This document shows positions 39,281 to 47,447 of a stretch of DNA of 64,000 bases, one piece after another. A program made the position numbers and the translations under genes. The DNA lies in the NCBI RefSeq assembly GCF_018688495.1, contig NZ_CP061320.1, forward strand, positions 2,018,586 to 2,082,585, read 5' to 3'. This stretch comes from Polynucleobacter sp. Adler-ghost (GTDB lineage Bacteria; Pseudomonadota; Gammaproteobacteria; Burkholderiales; Burkholderiaceae). The notes beneath the pieces are model-generated. The model did no database searches, was not told the DNA's origin, and was given only the letters and a program-made list of their open reading frames with translations. Every line of letters starts with the position of its first letter. The stretch's first letter is position 1.

Positions 39281-40033
39281 TTATTGAGTCCAGCGATCAA
39301 TAATAGCCTTTAACTTTTCTGGTCCGAGCTCAGCAAGATACAGGTTAAAGTCATCACGCAGCTTGGAACCTTTCTTGAAGGCAAATCCGAGGCTATCAAA
39401 ACCTACTACTTGATAGCTGCTACTCACTGGGAGATTCAAAGTTTTTTGATAATTGACCAGCATTACGTTATCAACAAACACTAAATCTACATTACCGTTT
39501 TGTAATGCAATTAAAGCTTCTGTTGGCGACGGATATAGCTTTACTTGCTCAACCGAGTAATAGCCTTTTGGCTGTAGTACATTTTTCACATAATCATCAA
39601 ATACGCTTCCTGTTGGATAGGCAATTGTGTATTTGTTGAGTTGTGATAAATCAGTTATTTTGATATTGCGGTTTTTTAAACCAATCAACTGCCAAGTGCT
39701 AGTGAAATATGGATTGGAAAAATCCATCACTTCTTTGCGTTTATCTGTAATTGAGATTCCAGAGAATGCAACATCAGCCTGGCCACTACTTACAGCGCCT
39801 AGCATTCCCAGCCAATCGTAGGCGGTTGTTTTAAATGTGCAGCCTCTCGATTTACAGTAGCCCTCGAATATCTCTAAATCTATACCTGAATATTTTCCAT
39901 CCTTTTCAAAAAGCATTGGAGGAATCGCAGGAGATATGGCAACCTTAATCAGATTGGATGGCTCTTCTTTGGAGCATCCCCCAAGAAGAACGAGGCTTAG
40001 TAATAGTGCGGCTGTTATGCGCTCAAGTCTCAT
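39281..40033 (-). CDS. solute-binding lipoprotein, amino-acid ABC family 3
   Basis: 250 aa. Signal peptide with lipobox LLGGC (Cys20), then the SBP_bac_3 fold: KVAISPAIPPMLFEKDGKYSGIDLEIFEGYC, GQADVAFSGISITDKRKEVMDFSNPYF and YPTGSVFDDYVKNVL. No permease or ATPase gene is adjacent, so it either docks on a distant ABC transporter or acts as a sensor. Confidence 0.88.
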   Translation of the reverse strand: MRLERITAALLLSLVLLGGCSKEEPSNLIKVAISPAIPPMLFEKDGKYSGIDLEIFEGYCKSRGCTFKTTAYDWLGMLGAVSSGQADVAFSGISITDKRKEVMDFSNPYFTSTWQLIGLKNRNIKITDLSQLNKYTIAYPTGSVFDDYVKNVLQPKGYYSVEQVKLYPSPTEALIALQNGNVDLVFVDNVMLVNYQKTLNLPVSSSYQVVGFDSLGFAFKKGSKLRDDFNLYLAELGPEKLKAIIDRWTQ

Positions 40034-40083
40034 GGTGTACTCAAAAAATGTATTTAAGGAATTATCTTATCAAGAATTGAATC

Positions 40084-40112
40084 AAAAAAACCCCGCATAT
40101 ACGGGGTTTTTT
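40084..40112 (-). terminator. intrinsic terminator behind the phasin gene
   Basis: AAAAAACCCCG, short loop, CGGGGTTTTTT. Follows the phasin stop by about 20 bases; flanked by A and T runs so it works both ways. Confidence 0.88.
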
Positions 40113-40132
40113 ATTGATAAGTGAACCGCTAA

Positions 40133-40690
40133 TTACTTGGTGCGACTTTTTGCCGCTTTAGAAGTCTGACTAAATTGCCCCTGGGAGTTCTTCATTGCAG
40201 TTTCTACACTTTTCTCAAAATTTGCAAATGCATCTTGAGCACTTGAGCGTACTTGGTCAAAGTTTTGCATTGTTGTATTGAATGCTGCTGTAAAAGCGCT
40301 GACATATGCCTCTGACCCAGCAGGCGCCTTTGATGTAGCGGCAGCCACAAAACTTTTTAGGTCATCCTGTGATTGATCGATAGCGGCTTCTACAGCTGCA
40401 ACCAGCTCTTGGTTTCCACGTCGCAGTACTGCAGCAACTTTTTTCTGATACGCAGCAACTTCAGCAACAGCCTCCTGTACTTCCGGGCTTTGCAGAAGGT
40501 CTAAGGCTGCTTTTGCATCTTTACCCTTCATTAACTCGGCTGCTTTAGCTTGTGCATTTGTCACGGCCTGTTGGGCAGCTTGGTAATTAATCTCTGCTAA
40601 TTCTTGAGCATTTTCAAGGGCTGTTTGTCCTAGTGCGCGTGCGCTTTCTACGGATTTAGTTTGATTTTCTGTAAATTGATTTTTGAACAT
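40133..40690 (-). CDS. phaP: phasin family protein
   Basis: 185 aa, coats polyhydroxyalkanoate granules. Amphipathic helices with the phasin_2 pattern: SVESARALGQTALENAQELAEINYQAAQQAV, then RRGNQELVAAVEAAIDQSQDDLKSFV. Ala/Gln-rich with a basic tail (SKAAKSRTK). Suggests PHA storage. Monocistronic, closed by its own terminator. Confidence 0.9.
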   Translation of the reverse strand: MFKNQFTENQTKSVESARALGQTALENAQELAEINYQAAQQAVTNAQAKAAELMKGKDAKAALDLLQSPEVQEAVAEVAAYQKKVAAVLRRGNQELVAAVEAAIDQSQDDLKSFVAAATSKAPAGSEAYVSAFTAAFNTTMQNFDQVRSSAQDAFANFEKSVETAMKNSQGQFSQTSKAAKSRTK

Positions 40691-40854
40691 GATTTTTCCT
40701 ATGAATGGTTATTTGTTGCACTGCACCATATTAATAGCTTATTTTGAGCTTAGCAAGGAAAAATTGCTGCAAAGCAACATTTCCTACCCCTAGCAGTCAA
40801 AACGTCAGGAAAATCTTGTTCGAGTGGGCAAAATACCTACTGCCCCAATAAAAA

Positions 40855-41415
40855 TTAAGCGCTTCTATTTTTTAAATAATCAATCACCCAAGCCGGATCA
40901 CTGTCGCTTGGAAAGATGGGGTAGTGAACAGCCTCGATCACGCCATCATTTGCGATCAGAGTGATGCGCTTTAATAGCGTCATCCCAGCAGCAACGAAGG
41001 TGGGCAAGCGCAAAGCTTGTTGAAATCGATATTCTTCATCACTTAAAACTGGAAATGGCAAATGCAAACGATCCGCCATCTCTTGTTGATATTCAGTGGA
41101 TTGCACGCTCAGCCCCACAACATCCGCACCAAGCGACCGAAGCTCTTGATAGTGATCCCTAAATGAACAGCTTTGCGGAGTGCATCCCCTTGCCCCCGGG
41201 ATTTGATCCCATCCATCCGGTAATGGAACGTTGGGCTGACCTGTCATGGGATAGCAGTAAATCACCAAACGCCCCTTAATTTCACCGAAATTAAATTGGC
41301 TATGGGCCGTTGTTTTAAGGGAAATAGCAGGCAAGCTCATGCCTATTAAGTGATCTGCGGCCCCATCATCTTCAGGGATAGGCAAGTCGCCAGGTAATTG
41401 ATTGAGATTTGTCAT
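40855..41415 (-). CDS. peroxiredoxin-like AhpC/TSA protein
   Basis: 186 aa thioredoxin fold: LVIYCYPMTGQPN, then GARGCTPQSCSFRDHYQELRSLGADVVGLS. The CTPQSC pair takes the place of the usual PxxxTxxC site. VLSDEEYRFQQALRLPTF follows the resolving region. Reduces peroxides or acts as a disulphide protein. The atypical site makes the exact class uncertain. Confidence 0.83.
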   Translation of the reverse strand: MTNLNQLPGDLPIPEDDGAADHLIGMSLPAISLKTTAHSQFNFGEIKGRLVIYCYPMTGQPNVPLPDGWDQIPGARGCTPQSCSFRDHYQELRSLGADVVGLSVQSTEYQQEMADRLHLPFPVLSDEEYRFQQALRLPTFVAAGMTLLKRITLIANDGVIEAVHYPIFPSDSDPAWVIDYLKNRSA

Positions 41416-41445
41416 AAATGTAATCTTAGCCTAGCAAACCATCAT

Positions 41446-42012
41446 CTATCTACAATTTTTTAGCGGCGCCGACTTCTTCAGTGAAGCGACCTCGGCTATT
41501 GACTCAAACTGCCGACGCAAAATATTTTTAATGAAGAATTCGATGACTGCTGATGGCACTAAAGAGTTTGGCTCAATCTGGGCATCGTACTTAAAGGTAG
41601 TGAAATCTTTCTCGGGTAATAAGCGCCAACTTCCCTTGTAATACTTTGTGTCTCCGCTAAATTGCTCAAAAAGTAATGCTTTGTTGGGGATCTCTACGTA
41701 CTCCAACTCAGAACGCATCTCAAATGGGATGAATAGAATTCTTTCCTCAAGCAAGCGAGCGACCTTTACTTTATTGCCTGATCTAGAGAGCACTTTTGAA
41801 TCAACGATCCCGGGTAAATTTTTAGCACCCTCATAGTCAGTGATAAATGCAAACGCTTCACAAATAGTGATCGGCACCTCATAGCTTGCACTCACCTGAA
41901 AGCGATCGCCAGCTCTCGTGACGGCGACCTTTAAGTCATACCCATTGGATGACTCTTGTGCCAAGGCAATGCTGCACGATGCAATCAGAAAAAAATAAAT
42001 GAGCCGCTTCAT
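41446..42012 (-). CDS. secreted SRPBCC-fold protein
   Basis: 188 aa. Signal peptide MKRLIYFFLIASCSIALAQ, then a polyketide-cyclase/START-like domain: VPITICEAFAFITDYEGAKNLPGIVDSKVLSR, central beta-sheet and C-terminal amphipathic helix (IEFFIKNILRRQFESIAEVA). Likely binds a hydrophobic ligand in the periplasm. Role unknown. Confidence 0.8.
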   Translation of the reverse strand: MKRLIYFFLIASCSIALAQESSNGYDLKVAVTRAGDRFQVSASYEVPITICEAFAFITDYEGAKNLPGIVDSKVLSRSGNKVKVARLLEERILFIPFEMRSELEYVEIPNKALLFEQFSGDTKYYKGSWRLLPEKDFTTFKYDAQIEPNSLVPSAVIEFFIKNILRRQFESIAEVASLKKSAPLKNCR

Positions 42013-42039
42013 GTTGGTAGTTTAGTGGTATTAAATGGC

Positions 42040-42558
42040 CTACTTCTTACGAATGCCATCTAGCTTTTCACTTAAAGCCTCAACAGCCTTCGTTAAGGCG
42101 AATAGCTCTTTTTCTTTTAGTAGGTCAATTTTCTGGTGTAGAAGCTCAATCTCTAACTCCGCCTTCACATTGACCTCAAAATCATTGCTAGCCTGTTGAC
42201 GATCTATCTCTGAAAGTCGATTCTGACTCATCATGATTGCTGGAGCGGTGTATGCAGCCTGAAAAGAAAGCATCAAATTAAGCAAAATAAATGGGTAGGG
42301 ATCCCATGTATTTGTGTTGCTCATTGAGTTGTAACTAATCCAAGCAAAAATACATGCACTTTGAACTAAGATGAACTTCCACGAGCCTACCGTTTTTGCG
42401 ACAACATCAGAAATTTTTTGGCCAGTCGTTAGCCCGGGAGCGTAACCCTCAACATGACTTGAGATATTGCGAGGAAAGCCTTTACGATGCTTTCGTCTGT
42501 GGACCCGAAGGGACTCTAGAATTTGTAGCTCTTCAATGGTGGGTGTAATAGCAGTCAT
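42040..42558 (-). CDS. DUF1003 membrane protein
   Basis: 172 aa with two membrane helices separated by the DUF1003 motif (VGSWKFILVQSACIFAWISYN; WDPYPFILLNLMLSFQAAYTAPAIMMSQNR) and a coiled-coil C terminus. Function unknown. Confidence 0.88.
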   Translation of the reverse strand: MTAITPTIEELQILESLRVHRRKHRKGFPRNISSHVEGYAPGLTTGQKISDVVAKTVGSWKFILVQSACIFAWISYNSMSNTNTWDPYPFILLNLMLSFQAAYTAPAIMMSQNRLSEIDRQQASNDFEVNVKAELEIELLHQKIDLLKEKELFALTKAVEALSEKLDGIRKK

Positions 42559-42688
42559 AGTCTCTCCCTTTATATAGCTACTTTACGCTCATGGCGAGAG
42601 AGTCATACTAGTGCTTATTTATCGTCCAACCGCATGGGTCAGGCAGGGAATGCTACATCTCACTCCCGCCTGAATTCAAAACTCAGAC

Positions 42689-43372
42689 TTAAATGGCCTC
42701 CAACACTTTACTTAAGGAGTTACCCTCGTAGTTTGGCTTTTCACCAATCTCTTCAAAGGGGTGACCCAAGCGATTGACCCAAAATACATCGAAGCCATAC
42801 CACTTGGCCGCTAGAGCATCCCATGCGTTACTGGATACAAACAGAATTTCTTCTTTCTTGACGGGAAATGCTTTTAACAAAAGTCCATAGGCCTGAGGGT
42901 CAGTCTTAAATAAACGCACATCTTCAATCGTCACCACCTTATCTAGGTAAGGCTTTAAGCCGTTGCTCTCCACTACAGTAGCGAGCATCTCTCTGCTTCC
43001 ATTGGACAAGATGGCCGTTGATAAACCTTGTTCTTTAATGGTTTTGAGAACACTCAAACTATCCTCAAAACCAGTCAGTTTTGCGTACTGATCCATCAGT
43101 CGCTTCTCATATTCTGCTGTGAGATTTAGACTCATCCGCTTACAGACATAACGCAAAGAACGAATCGTCAATTCCCAAAATGGCAGATAGTGTTTACTGC
43201 CATTGGGGTTGGGATCGCTCATAGTGACAAGGCGGGTGTACTCGATTTGACGATCGCGCCACATCAAGGCAAAGTCTTGACCATGCCCTGGAAATAATTC
43301 TTCTGCCAACTGCCCCATGGAATACACATCAAACAATGTGCCATAGGCATCAAAAGCAATTAACTTGTACAT
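42689..43372 (-). CDS. haloacid dehalogenase, type II
   Basis: 227 aa HAD hydrolase: nucleophile Asp8 in FDAYGTLFDV, motif II LSNGS (about residue 118), Lys in KTDPQAYGLLL, and FVSSNAWDALAAKWYGFDVFWVNR. The (S)-2-haloacid dehalogenase signature with the Ser-Asn-Ala-Trp-Asp segment is visible. Substrate may be a haloacid or a related small acid. Confidence 0.9.
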   Translation of the reverse strand: MYKLIAFDAYGTLFDVYSMGQLAEELFPGHGQDFALMWRDRQIEYTRLVTMSDPNPNGSKHYLPFWELTIRSLRYVCKRMSLNLTAEYEKRLMDQYAKLTGFEDSLSVLKTIKEQGLSTAILSNGSREMLATVVESNGLKPYLDKVVTIEDVRLFKTDPQAYGLLLKAFPVKKEEILFVSSNAWDALAAKWYGFDVFWVNRLGHPFEEIGEKPNYEGNSLSKVLEAI

Positions 43373-43454
43373 GCTATCTCCTGCTTTTTATTATGAATTT
43401 CTATTGTCGTTTAAAACAACATCTTTTGAGTCCAGCATTAAGCCCACAAATTAG

Positions 43455-43500
43455 AAAACCACCCGAAGGTGGTTTTAGTGTTTCTTACTATTCCGAGCTA
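43455..43500 (-). terminator. terminator hairpin, hotspot repeat copy 1
   Basis: AAAACCACC, loop CGAA, GGTGGTTTT (43455-43476); read leftwards the loop is UUCG. It is followed by AGTGTTTCTTACTATTCCGAG, a weak match to the sequence beside copy 5. Serves the sodC gene on the right. One of five near-identical hairpins between 43.4 and 48.5 kb. Confidence 0.82.
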
Positions 43501-43529
43501 AAGTCTATGAAGGCAGAGTTCAGCCAAAA

Positions 43530-44054
43530 TTACTTAATCAAGCCGCACGCAATTCTTGGGCCTGAATTACCTGCTGGTTGTGATTTGTAATCATCGGGGT
43601 CACGATGTACAACAACAGACCTTCCCACAATTCCAGTTGGCCCATTATTAACAGCAAAGCCACTCAGTTTTGCAGAGTAAGTCGCATTGCCGTTTGCATC
43701 TGATTTGATATTTGGCATATCTCCAGCATGATTGGCTCCGCTTCCAGGCATTCCATGTGATTTTGTGTCTGGATTAAAGTGGCCGCCTGCGCTAGTAGCA
43801 TCAGGAGCGGAACAATCTCCTTTTTCATGAACATGAAATCCTTGCTCAGCATTTGGCTTTAATCCGGAAAAGTTTCCAGTAACCAAAACATCATGCCCTT
43901 GCCATACAAAATTGACTGTACCTTTTGTATTTGAGCCTGAACGCGGCTCCAGGCTCGCAGACGCTTTTTGACCAGTGCCATGCTCCATTGACTGACAAGC
44001 TGCCAACAGTAAAACTGACATGGCGCCAAGTGCTAGGGAACTTTTTTTAATCAT
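43530..44054 (-). CDS. sodC: Cu/Zn superoxide dismutase, lipoprotein type
   Basis: 174 aa. Lipobox LLAAC (Cys20). Copper ligands in GFHVHEKGDC, bridging and zinc His in GGHFNP and GANHAGDMPNI, fourth copper His in VVVHRDPDD. RIACGLIK carries the active-site Arg and the second disulphide Cys. Periplasmic defence against superoxide. The ribosome site GAGG is followed within a few bases upstream by a seven-copy hexanucleotide repeat, which may change expression. Confidence 0.94.
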   Translation of the reverse strand: MIKKSSLALGAMSVLLLAACQSMEHGTGQKASASLEPRSGSNTKGTVNFVWQGHDVLVTGNFSGLKPNAEQGFHVHEKGDCSAPDATSAGGHFNPDTKSHGMPGSGANHAGDMPNIKSDANGNATYSAKLSGFAVNNGPTGIVGRSVVVHRDPDDYKSQPAGNSGPRIACGLIK

Positions 44055-44064
44055 TGCTTGCCTC

Positions 44065-44106
44065 TTTATGTTTATGTTTATGTTTATGTTTATGTTTATG
44101 TTTATG
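44065..44106 (-). repeat. hexanucleotide tandem repeat, seven copies
   Basis: TTTATG repeated seven times on the plus strand (CATAAA on the sense strand of sodC), ending 11 bp before the sodC start and directly ahead of its ribosome site. No other tandem repeat of this length is seen in the window. Confidence 0.97.
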
Positions 44107-44211
44107 TTGCTTCAGAATAGATCTTGTGCGGATACTCTTCAACCAAAACAAAAACCTTACTGTAAGTAGTCTTATTACGCTGACCTAGCAATCAGCATGA
44201 ATCTGCCTAAA

Positions 44212-44260
44212 AAAACCACCCGGGGGTGGTTTTGGTGTCTCTGATTAGACCAAGGCTGCC
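44212..44260 (-). terminator. terminator hairpin, hotspot repeat copy 2
   Basis: AAAACCACC, loop CGGG, GGTGGTTTT (44212-44233), then GGTGTCTCTG and ATTAGACCAAGGCTG. The last piece matches AATCGACCAAGGCCTG in copy 3, with the part between deleted. Closes the patatin gene. Confidence 0.82.
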
Positions 44261-44271
44261 AATACCTAATC

Positions 44272-45378
44272 CTATGCCCAAAATTCTTTAATTTTTGGTG
44301 CCTCAATTTTTGATCGCTCATAGCCAGTTCGCAATGCTCCAGTAATTTGCTTTGGATCAAGCAAGTCAACGCCTTTGGGTGTGCCGGCAACTATCCACTT
44401 TACTTTTGTGCCAACTGATTTAATGTCTTCAATATTTTGAGCAATGGGATGTGGAATAGTAGTTAATATTGCACCTGTTACTCCGTCAGTCAAAGTGATG
44501 ATCAGAGCTCTTTTAGAGCCCGCCACCAAATCTACGTGCGCTGGATTAGAGCAAATGCCCCCATCCATGACATATCGTTGACCCAATAATGTTGGTCCAG
44601 CGACCCCAGGTAAGGAGCTGCTTGCGGCCGCACCATGCGCTAAGGGAATGCTATTTTTTCTAGCAGTTTGTTGCCCCACAACGATGCGTTCGCCCGTATA
44701 GCAATCAACACCAGTTGTATACATCCGACTTGTAGGCCAATCTTTTTTGCTATCGCCCGTTAACAGTCTGACTAAATTTTCAATCCGATCGCTGTTTAAT
44801 TTATTGTTAGCTGCTAAAGCGGCATTGCCGATTATTTTGCGTGTCTCTATGCTGCCATCTGTTGCGCTCATGTTAATTTGGTCGGCCCTCATCTGACTTA
44901 AATTGGGCTTAGCTAGAGGCGCAATCTTGGCAAAAATCTCTGGAAATTTCCCGAAAAAATCAAACTCGCTTCGTAGGCGATTAAATTCGCCCGAAAGTAG
45001 CGATGAGCCCATATATGACCCGGCTGAAGTGCCAACAACCATTTCTGGAACTTGGGCCATATCTAGCCCCGCCTCAAGAAGGCCATGAAAAAATCCACAA
45101 TACCAAGCGATGTAATATTCTCCACCACCACCAAGCACCAGTGTTCGATCCAAGCCGTTTGCTAATTTTGAAACCGTAGGCGTAGCAGCAATAGGAATTG
45201 CTAGACCATCGTTAGCAAATAATTTATTAGATATTTCGTTGGCCTTGGTTTGAATATTTGACTTTGAGGGTATTGGTTGCGCTGTAACAGAATTAGTCAC
45301 AACCCCAGAAGCGCCAGCAATAGCTACAGCGCCAACAGCAGAAGTTTTTAAGAAATTACGGCGGGAAGATTCGGTCAT
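44272..45378 (-). CDS. patatin-like phospholipase with Tat signal
   Basis: 368 aa. The twin-arginine signal SSRRNFLKTSAVGAVAIAGA suggests export as a folded protein. Patatin catalytic parts: glycine loop LGGGGEYY (about residue 83), nucleophile elbow VVGTSAGSYMG (about residue 115) and the dyad Asp in MDGGICSNP. Lipid acyl hydrolase in the periplasm or at the surface. Stands alone between two hotspot repeats. Confidence 0.87.
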   Translation of the reverse strand: MTESSRRNFLKTSAVGAVAIAGASGVVTNSVTAQPIPSKSNIQTKANEISNKLFANDGLAIPIAATPTVSKLANGLDRTLVLGGGGEYYIAWYCGFFHGLLEAGLDMAQVPEMVVGTSAGSYMGSSLLSGEFNRLRSEFDFFGKFPEIFAKIAPLAKPNLSQMRADQINMSATDGSIETRKIIGNAALAANNKLNSDRIENLVRLLTGDSKKDWPTSRMYTTGVDCYTGERIVVGQQTARKNSIPLAHGAAASSSLPGVAGPTLLGQRYVMDGGICSNPAHVDLVAGSKRALIITLTDGVTGAILTTIPHPIAQNIEDIKSVGTKVKWIVAGTPKGVDLLDPKQITGALRTGYERSKIEAPKIKEFWA

Positions 45379-45405
45379 ACTTGCTCCATAGCTCTTTTAT
45401 TGATT

Positions 45406-45435
45406 TATAGCAGATCCTCGTATAGCAGATCCTCG
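45406..45435. repeat. tandem duplication of 15 bp
   Basis: TATAGCAGATCCTCG occurs twice back to back, 27 bp ahead of the patatin start and 6 bp from hotspot repeat copy 3. Confidence 0.95.
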
Positions 45436-45441
45436 AATGAA

Positions 45442-45510
45442 AAAACCACTCGAAGGTGGTTTTGGTGTTTCTGGGTGGCTTGAGCCGGAATCGACCAAGG
45501 CCTGAAGATT
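45442..45510 (-). repeat. hotspot repeat copy 3: terminator plus decayed tRNA-Phe 3' end
   Basis: Hairpin AAAACCACT, loop CGAA, GGTGGTTTT (45442-45463). Then GGTGTTTCTGGGTGGC and CCGGAATCGACCA, which aligns with the 3' end of the tRNA-Phe gene (TTGGTGGC ... GCGGAATCGAACCA) with several changes. Closes the CBS-domain gene. Confidence 0.72.
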
Positions 45511-45525
45511 TCTCTCTTCTAAATA

Positions 45526-45963
45526 CTAAACACCATGGCCATTAATATAAGTTTCTAAAAACTTGATTTGACTGCCCTGAAGTTCAATGATGCTTTTTAC
45601 TAGATCTCCAACAGAAATAACTCCAATCACTTTATTTTTTTCTACTACAGGGAGATGTCTAATATGTTTGTGAACCATTATTGCCATACATTCTTCTAGT
45701 GAGTTAGATGGCAATACAGTTAGCGGGTTTGCGGTCATTATTTTTGAAACGGCCACTTGTTTTGGGTTGTTGTGTGGCAACAATACCTTTATAGCGCAAT
45801 CTCCTTGTGAAACAATCCCTACTAAAGCTCCATCATCTACGACCAAAATAGCTCTTACTCGATGATCGCGCATCAGCATCAAGACATTTTCTACAGTGTC
45901 AGATGATCGTACAGAAAAAATGGTATTTGCTTTTTGCTCAATAACTTGCTTTACTGTTGTCAT
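45526..45963 (-). CDS. paired CBS-domain protein
   Basis: 145 aa made of two CBS repeats: IFSVRSSDTVENVLMLMRDHRVRAILVVDDGALVGIVSQGD and MTANPLTVLPSNSLEECMAIMVHKHIRHLPVVEKNKVIGVISVGD. Such stand-alone pairs bind adenine nucleotides and act as energy sensors. No partner gene fused or adjacent. Confidence 0.9.
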   Translation of the reverse strand: MTTVKQVIEQKANTIFSVRSSDTVENVLMLMRDHRVRAILVVDDGALVGIVSQGDCAIKVLLPHNNPKQVAVSKIMTANPLTVLPSNSLEECMAIMVHKHIRHLPVVEKNKVIGVISVGDLVKSIIELQGSQIKFLETYINGHGV

Positions 45964-46128
45964 AAAAATTTGCCTATTAAATTGAAATTTGAACGTAGTC
46001 GCTGATGCTTAATCATTTTTTATTTAAGTGAAATAATTATATTCTGAGACGTCCTCTTATCCAAGACGGGACTATTGAATTTCTTGGCTGCACAGGGCCA
46101 AATTTACTAGGGCCTAGAATGGCTGACC

Positions 46129-46527
46129 CTAAGTTATGCACTTATACAAAGCCCATCCCAGATTCAAAACAACTAATGTTATTAGCGTATAAAAAGTAAA
46201 TTTCATACCAAGAACCCGCTTACTGAAATCGGGTGGTGGCACATTAATCCCTTTAGCATGAATTAACCGGCCAATAATTAAAGTGATACCAGGTATGGCA
46301 ACCAACCACCAAGGAGCACCGTTTAACTCTAAGCATGCAATCAAAATAATTCCAAAAGGAACATACTCTGCAAAGTTCCCCTGGGCTCGAATCGCCCTCT
46401 CAAGATCATCAATGCCACCACTTCCTAAGCCAACCTGATTCTTTCTTCTCAAGCCAATGACGGCAAAAGAGAGCTTTACAAAGATGGCGGTTAACACAGA
46501 GGCAATGATTGAGGTGACTAATAGCAT
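46129..46527 (-). CDS. MAPEG-family membrane protein
   Basis: 132 aa with four hydrophobic segments. MAPEG pattern RAIRAQGNFAEYVPFGIILIACLELNG, then RLIHAKGI. Membrane glutathione-transferase-like fold; substrate unknown. Its stop is followed by GAATTTCTTGG and AGGGCCTAG, a possible further remnant of the hotspot repeat (46076-46115). Confidence 0.86.
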   Translation of the reverse strand: MLLVTSIIASVLTAIFVKLSFAVIGLRRKNQVGLGSGGIDDLERAIRAQGNFAEYVPFGIILIACLELNGAPWWLVAIPGITLIIGRLIHAKGINVPPPDFSKRVLGMKFTFYTLITLVVLNLGWALYKCIT

Positions 46528-46582
46528 TTAGAGCTCCCGAGAGAATTCCTAGATATTAATCAGAAAAAGGGGGAACCGCCCG

Positions 46583-46640
46583 AGGGTGATTTATAGAATC
46601 TTGGCGGCCGGGGCGGAGGAGCGGGACTCACTCATCGATT
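46583..46640 (-). repeat. degenerate hotspot repeat
   Basis: CGAGGGTGATTTATAGAATCTTGGCGGCCGGGGCGGA resembles the copy-5 repeat (terminator arm, then TTCTTGGTGGCCCGGGGCGGA) with many changes; the hairpin no longer forms well. The identification is by eye. Confidence 0.45.
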
Positions 46641-46734
46641 TATTCGATTGCCTTGCCCAGTTAAATTCGTTGGACTGATATCCACATAAAGAACAAGATA
46701 ACTACATAGCAATCAATAACTGATGGAGTTAAAA

Positions 46735-46788
46735 ATGAAAGTTCAAAATAGATTAGCCTGGCATGGGCATAAGTTGACCACTGCCTAA
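46735..46788 (+). CDS. 17-residue ORF with good ribosome site, upstream of dps
   Basis: GGAG seven bases before ATG gives MKVQNRLAWHGHKLTTA and a TAA stop, ending 91 bp before dps. It may be a leader peptide or the start of a decayed gene. The rest of the 351-bp gap (46528-46879) holds only the degenerate repeat and AT-rich sequence. Confidence 0.35.
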   Translation: MKVQNRLAWHGHKLTTA

Positions 46789-46879
46789 GGCACCGCCCTA
46801 TCTTTTGGTTACATAGTGGCGCATGATGAGCGGATGAGTAACTTCACATTAAAATTTTTACGAAAAACAGGGGCATAGA

Positions 46880-47356
46880 ATGAGCACAAAAATAGATATT
46901 GGTATTAACGAAAAAGATCGAAAAGCCATCGCCAAAGGACTAGCAGAGCTTTTAGCTGACAGCTACTCTTTATATTTGATGACACATAACTTCCATTGGA
47001 ATGTAAAGGGTCCGATGTTCAACACTCTTCACACTATGTTTATGGCTCAATATACAGAACAGTGGGCGGCACTTGATTTAATAGCTGAACGCATAAGGGC
47101 ACTTGGGGAGCCAGCACCAGGCACTTATAAAGAGTTCTCAAAACTAACCTCAATTAAGGAAGTTGAGGGAACACCCAAGGCGATGGATATGGTTAAGTAT
47201 CTTGTAAAAGCTCAAGAAGCAACGGCGAAAACTGCTCGCAAACTTTTTCCCCTGGTTGAAAAAGCAAACGATCAACCTTCAGCAGATCTTCTGACTCAAC
47301 GACAAGATATACATGAGAAAACTGCTTGGATGCTGAGAAGTCTACTAGAGGAGTGA
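46880..47356 (+). CDS. dps: Dps ferritin-like DNA-protection protein
   Basis: 158 aa. Dodecamer-forming ferroxidase: YLMTHNFHWNVKGPMFNTLHTMF supplies one half of the intersubunit iron site (His), and EQWAALDLIAERIRALGEPAPGTYKEF the other (Asp, Glu). Protects DNA from Fenton chemistry. The short N terminus has few lysines. Only rightward gene in this stretch; ends at hotspot repeat copy 4. Confidence 0.95.
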   Translation: MSTKIDIGINEKDRKAIAKGLAELLADSYSLYLMTHNFHWNVKGPMFNTLHTMFMAQYTEQWAALDLIAERIRALGEPAPGTYKEFSKLTSIKEVEGTPKAMDMVKYLVKAQEATAKTARKLFPLVEKANDQPSADLLTQRQDIHEKTAWMLRSLLEE

Positions 47357-47363
47357 TTACGAA

Positions 47364-47430
47364 AAAACCACCCTAAGGTGGTTTTAATGTTTCATGGGGG
47401 CCCGGGGCAGAATCGACCAGGGCCTAGAGC
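47364..47430. repeat. hotspot repeat copy 4: terminator plus decayed tRNA-Phe 3' end
   Basis: Hairpin AAAACCACC, loop CTAA, GGTGGTTTT (47364-47385). Then ATGTTTCATGGGGGCCCGG and GGCAGAATCGACCA, close to the tRNA-Phe 3' end (about 22 of 25 positions by eye), then AGGGCCTAGAGC. Lies between the convergent dps and the membrane gene, serving both. Confidence 0.78.
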
Positions 47431-47447
47431 GCCAAATACTTAAGGCA

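Noticed and set aside
44065..44106. CRISPR-like array
   Set aside because: The repeat unit is six bases without spacers; a simple tandem repeat. No CRISPR array or cas gene was seen in the window.
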